Below, in pieces: positions 5,215-6,051 of a DNA stretch of 6,051 nucleotides. The stretch lies in NCBI GenBank assembly GCA_012837565.1, contig DUQY01000017.1, positions 1 through 6,051 on the forward strand. Direction: 5' to 3'. This DNA is from Bacteroidales bacterium (lineage in GTDB: Bacteria > Bacteroidota > Bacteroidia > Bacteroidales > P3). Within the stretch, counting starts at the first letter, position 1; each line of letters starts with the position of its first letter. Position numbers and translations under genes: made by a program. Below the pieces are notes generated by a model, which was given only the letters and a program-made list of their open reading frames with translations, made no database searches and had not been told where the DNA came from.

Positions 5215-5397
5215 ATGGATAAAGATTACAACTTTTCTGATTTATTGAACCATTGGGAAGAAGATTTTCTATTCAATGAAGATTCTAATATGGTTTGTCC
5301 TAACAATAGGATTATTATTAGCATTTTATCCTATGCTAATCTTTATATAGTTTACTCTCCTAGCCTAAATACTAACCTTGAATTGTGCTTGAATTAA
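5215..5397 (+). CDS. Small conserved-looking protein between sigma factor and DAHP synthase
   Basis: A 60-residue acidic protein with no signal peptide or clear membrane segment. The N-terminal part (1-25, MDKDYNFSDLLNHWEEDF) is rich in Asp, Glu and aromatic residues. The C-terminal part (28-60) has the pattern P-x4-I-x-IL-x-YA-x2-Y and ends in LELCLN. From memory this resembles small Bacteroidota proteins of unknown function that end in LN and often lie near sigma factor genes; I could not check. An internal ATG at 5290 (residue 26) could be an alternative start giving 35 residues. The start codon abuts the U tract of the preceding hairpin, leaving no room for an ordinary ribosome site. Its last 13 bases overlap the GTG start of the DAHP synthase gene, which suggests translational coupling. 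Three Tyr codons at residues 40, 44 and 47 also allow a leader-peptide reading, which is speculative. Confidence 0.55.
   Translation: MDKDYNFSDLLNHWEEDFLFNEDSNMVCPNNRIIISILSYANLYIVYSPSLNTNLELCLN
5306..5340 (+). promoter_or_regulatory. Two mutually exclusive hairpins before the DAHP synthase start
   Basis: ATAGGAT (5306-5312) can pair with ATCCTAT (5328-5334), or ATTAGCAT (5317-5324) can pair with ATGCTAAT (5333-5340). The two stems compete, because ATCCTAT lies in the loop and 3' arm of the second. They sit inside the small protein gene, 45 bases before the GTG start of DAHP synthase, close to the three Tyr codons. No U tract follows, so transcription termination is not supported; control of translation is possible. 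Both stems are AT-rich and could be chance. Confidence 0.25.
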
Positions 5398-6051
5398 TTG
5401 CAGGACCTTGTTCGGCAGAAAGCAAAGAGCAGGTTTTAAGTATTGCTAAGGCGATAGACTTAATTGAAGGGGTTAATTGGTTTAGGGCTGGCATTTGGAA
5501 ACCAAGAACCAGCCCTAATCAATTTGAGGGAGTTGGAGCTAAGGGATTAAGTTGGCTTAATGAAGTTAAGAAAACTACTTCTCTAAAAACAATGACTGAA
5601 GTTGCTACTCCTTTACATATTGAGAAATGCTTAGAAAGTAGTATTGATGGAATTTGGATTGGAGCAAGAACTACAACCAATCCTTTTTATATTCAAGAAT
5701 TATCTGAAAGTCTAAGAGGTATTGATATCCCTGTTTTTATTAAGAATCCTCTAAATCCAGATATTAAACTTTGGATTGGTGCAATTGAAAGAATTAAAGC
5801 ATCGGGAACAAAGAATATTTATGCAATTCACAGAGGTTTTTCCTTTGCTGATAATGGTATTTATAGGCAGACTCCATATTGGAAAATGCCTATTGAATTA
5901 AAGAGATTAATGCCAGATATTCCAATTATATGCGACCCAAGTCATATAGCAGGACAAGTTTCTTTGATTAAAGATATATCTCAATCTGCAATAAACATTG
6001 GTTTAAATGGATTAATGATAGAAGTTCATAATAAGCCAGAGGATGCTCTAA
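5385..6051 (+). CDS. aroF: Type I-beta DAHP synthase, 5' part (probably fused to chorismate mutase)
   Basis: The enzyme condenses phosphoenolpyruvate with erythrose 4-phosphate to DAHP, the entry to the shikimate pathway. The visible 222 codons run open to the window edge. Motifs in order are AGPCSAES (6-13) with metal ligand C9, KPRTSP (39-44), TEVATP (71-76), WIGART (91-96), IKNPLNPD (119-126), IHRGFSF (148-154), CDPSH (183-187) and EVH (213-215). They match the KDO8P-like type I-beta group, in the form found in Bacteroidota, which as I recall usually carries a C-terminal AroQ-type chorismate mutase domain of about 90 residues; that part would lie beyond the window. GTG at 5385 is the only usable start, since an in-frame TGA lies at 5379-5381 and no ATG precedes the core. 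The N-terminus is shorter than homologues I recall. It overlaps the small protein gene by 13 bases. The symbol aroF follows common usage for this group. Confidence 0.9.
   Translation, partial: MLELIAGPCSAESKEQVLSIAKAIDLIEGVNWFRAGIWKPRTSPNQFEGVGAKGLSWLNEVKKTTSLKTMTEVATPLHIEKCLESSIDGIWIGARTTTNPFYIQELSESLRGIDIPVFIKNPLNPDIKLWIGAIERIKASGTKNIYAIHRGFSFADNGIYRQTPYWKMPIELKRLMPDIPIICDPSHIAGQVSLIKDISQSAINIGLNGLMIEVHNKPEDAL

Noticed and set aside
1..6051. tRNA, rRNA, CRISPR array, transposase, phage or toxin-antitoxin genes
   Set aside because: No cloverleaf or rRNA-like stretch, no spaced identical repeats of CRISPR size and no mobile-element protein motifs were seen on either strand.

Overview
The window is AT-rich DNA that looks like Bacteroidota, most likely the order Bacteroidales. 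Three things point there: promoters of the TTTG-N19-TAnnTTTG type (a perfect copy at 4411-4441), AU-rich leaders with few Shine-Dalgarno sites, and gene types common in that phylum (an aspartate carbamoyltransferase made of PyrB plus PyrI, a TPR lipoprotein, a small ECF-type sigma factor, and a type I-beta DAHP synthase of the Bacteroidota form). Species cannot be named from the sequence.

Left half, minus strand. Reading from right to left there is a TPR lipoprotein gene (4326-3346), then a pyrimidine operon: a leader region (about 3300-3119), pyrB (3118-2201), pyrI (2140-1679) and a membrane protein with two nucleoside-recognition/Gate-like halves (1675-743). PyrB and PyrI form the allosteric aspartate carbamoyltransferase that commits carbon to UMP. 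The membrane protein begins 3 bases after pyrI and is probably co-expressed. After a 301-base gap with unexplained repeats and hairpins comes the 5' part of a DMT/EamA-type transporter gene (441-1), cut by the window edge.

Right half, plus strand. A sigma factor gene (4547-5131) lies behind a textbook Bacteroidota promoter and is followed by a 17-bp perfect hairpin with a U tract. The start codon of a 60-residue small protein (5215-5397) directly abuts that tract, and its 3' end overlaps the GTG start of a DAHP synthase gene (5385 onward, cut by the window edge), the first enzyme of aromatic amino acid synthesis.

The most interesting element is the pyrB leader. Between a -7 promoter element and pyrB there is a 23-codon open frame. 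Its stop codon touches the first base of a perfect 11-bp terminator hairpin with a 9-U tract, and a weak hairpin followed by 10 U in 11 bases lies just upstream. This is the layout of the UTP-sensitive, translation-coupled attenuator of Escherichia coli pyrBI, here in a different phylum. I do not know of a description of it in Bacteroidota. A second possible attenuator-like arrangement precedes the small protein and DAHP synthase genes, with weaker support.
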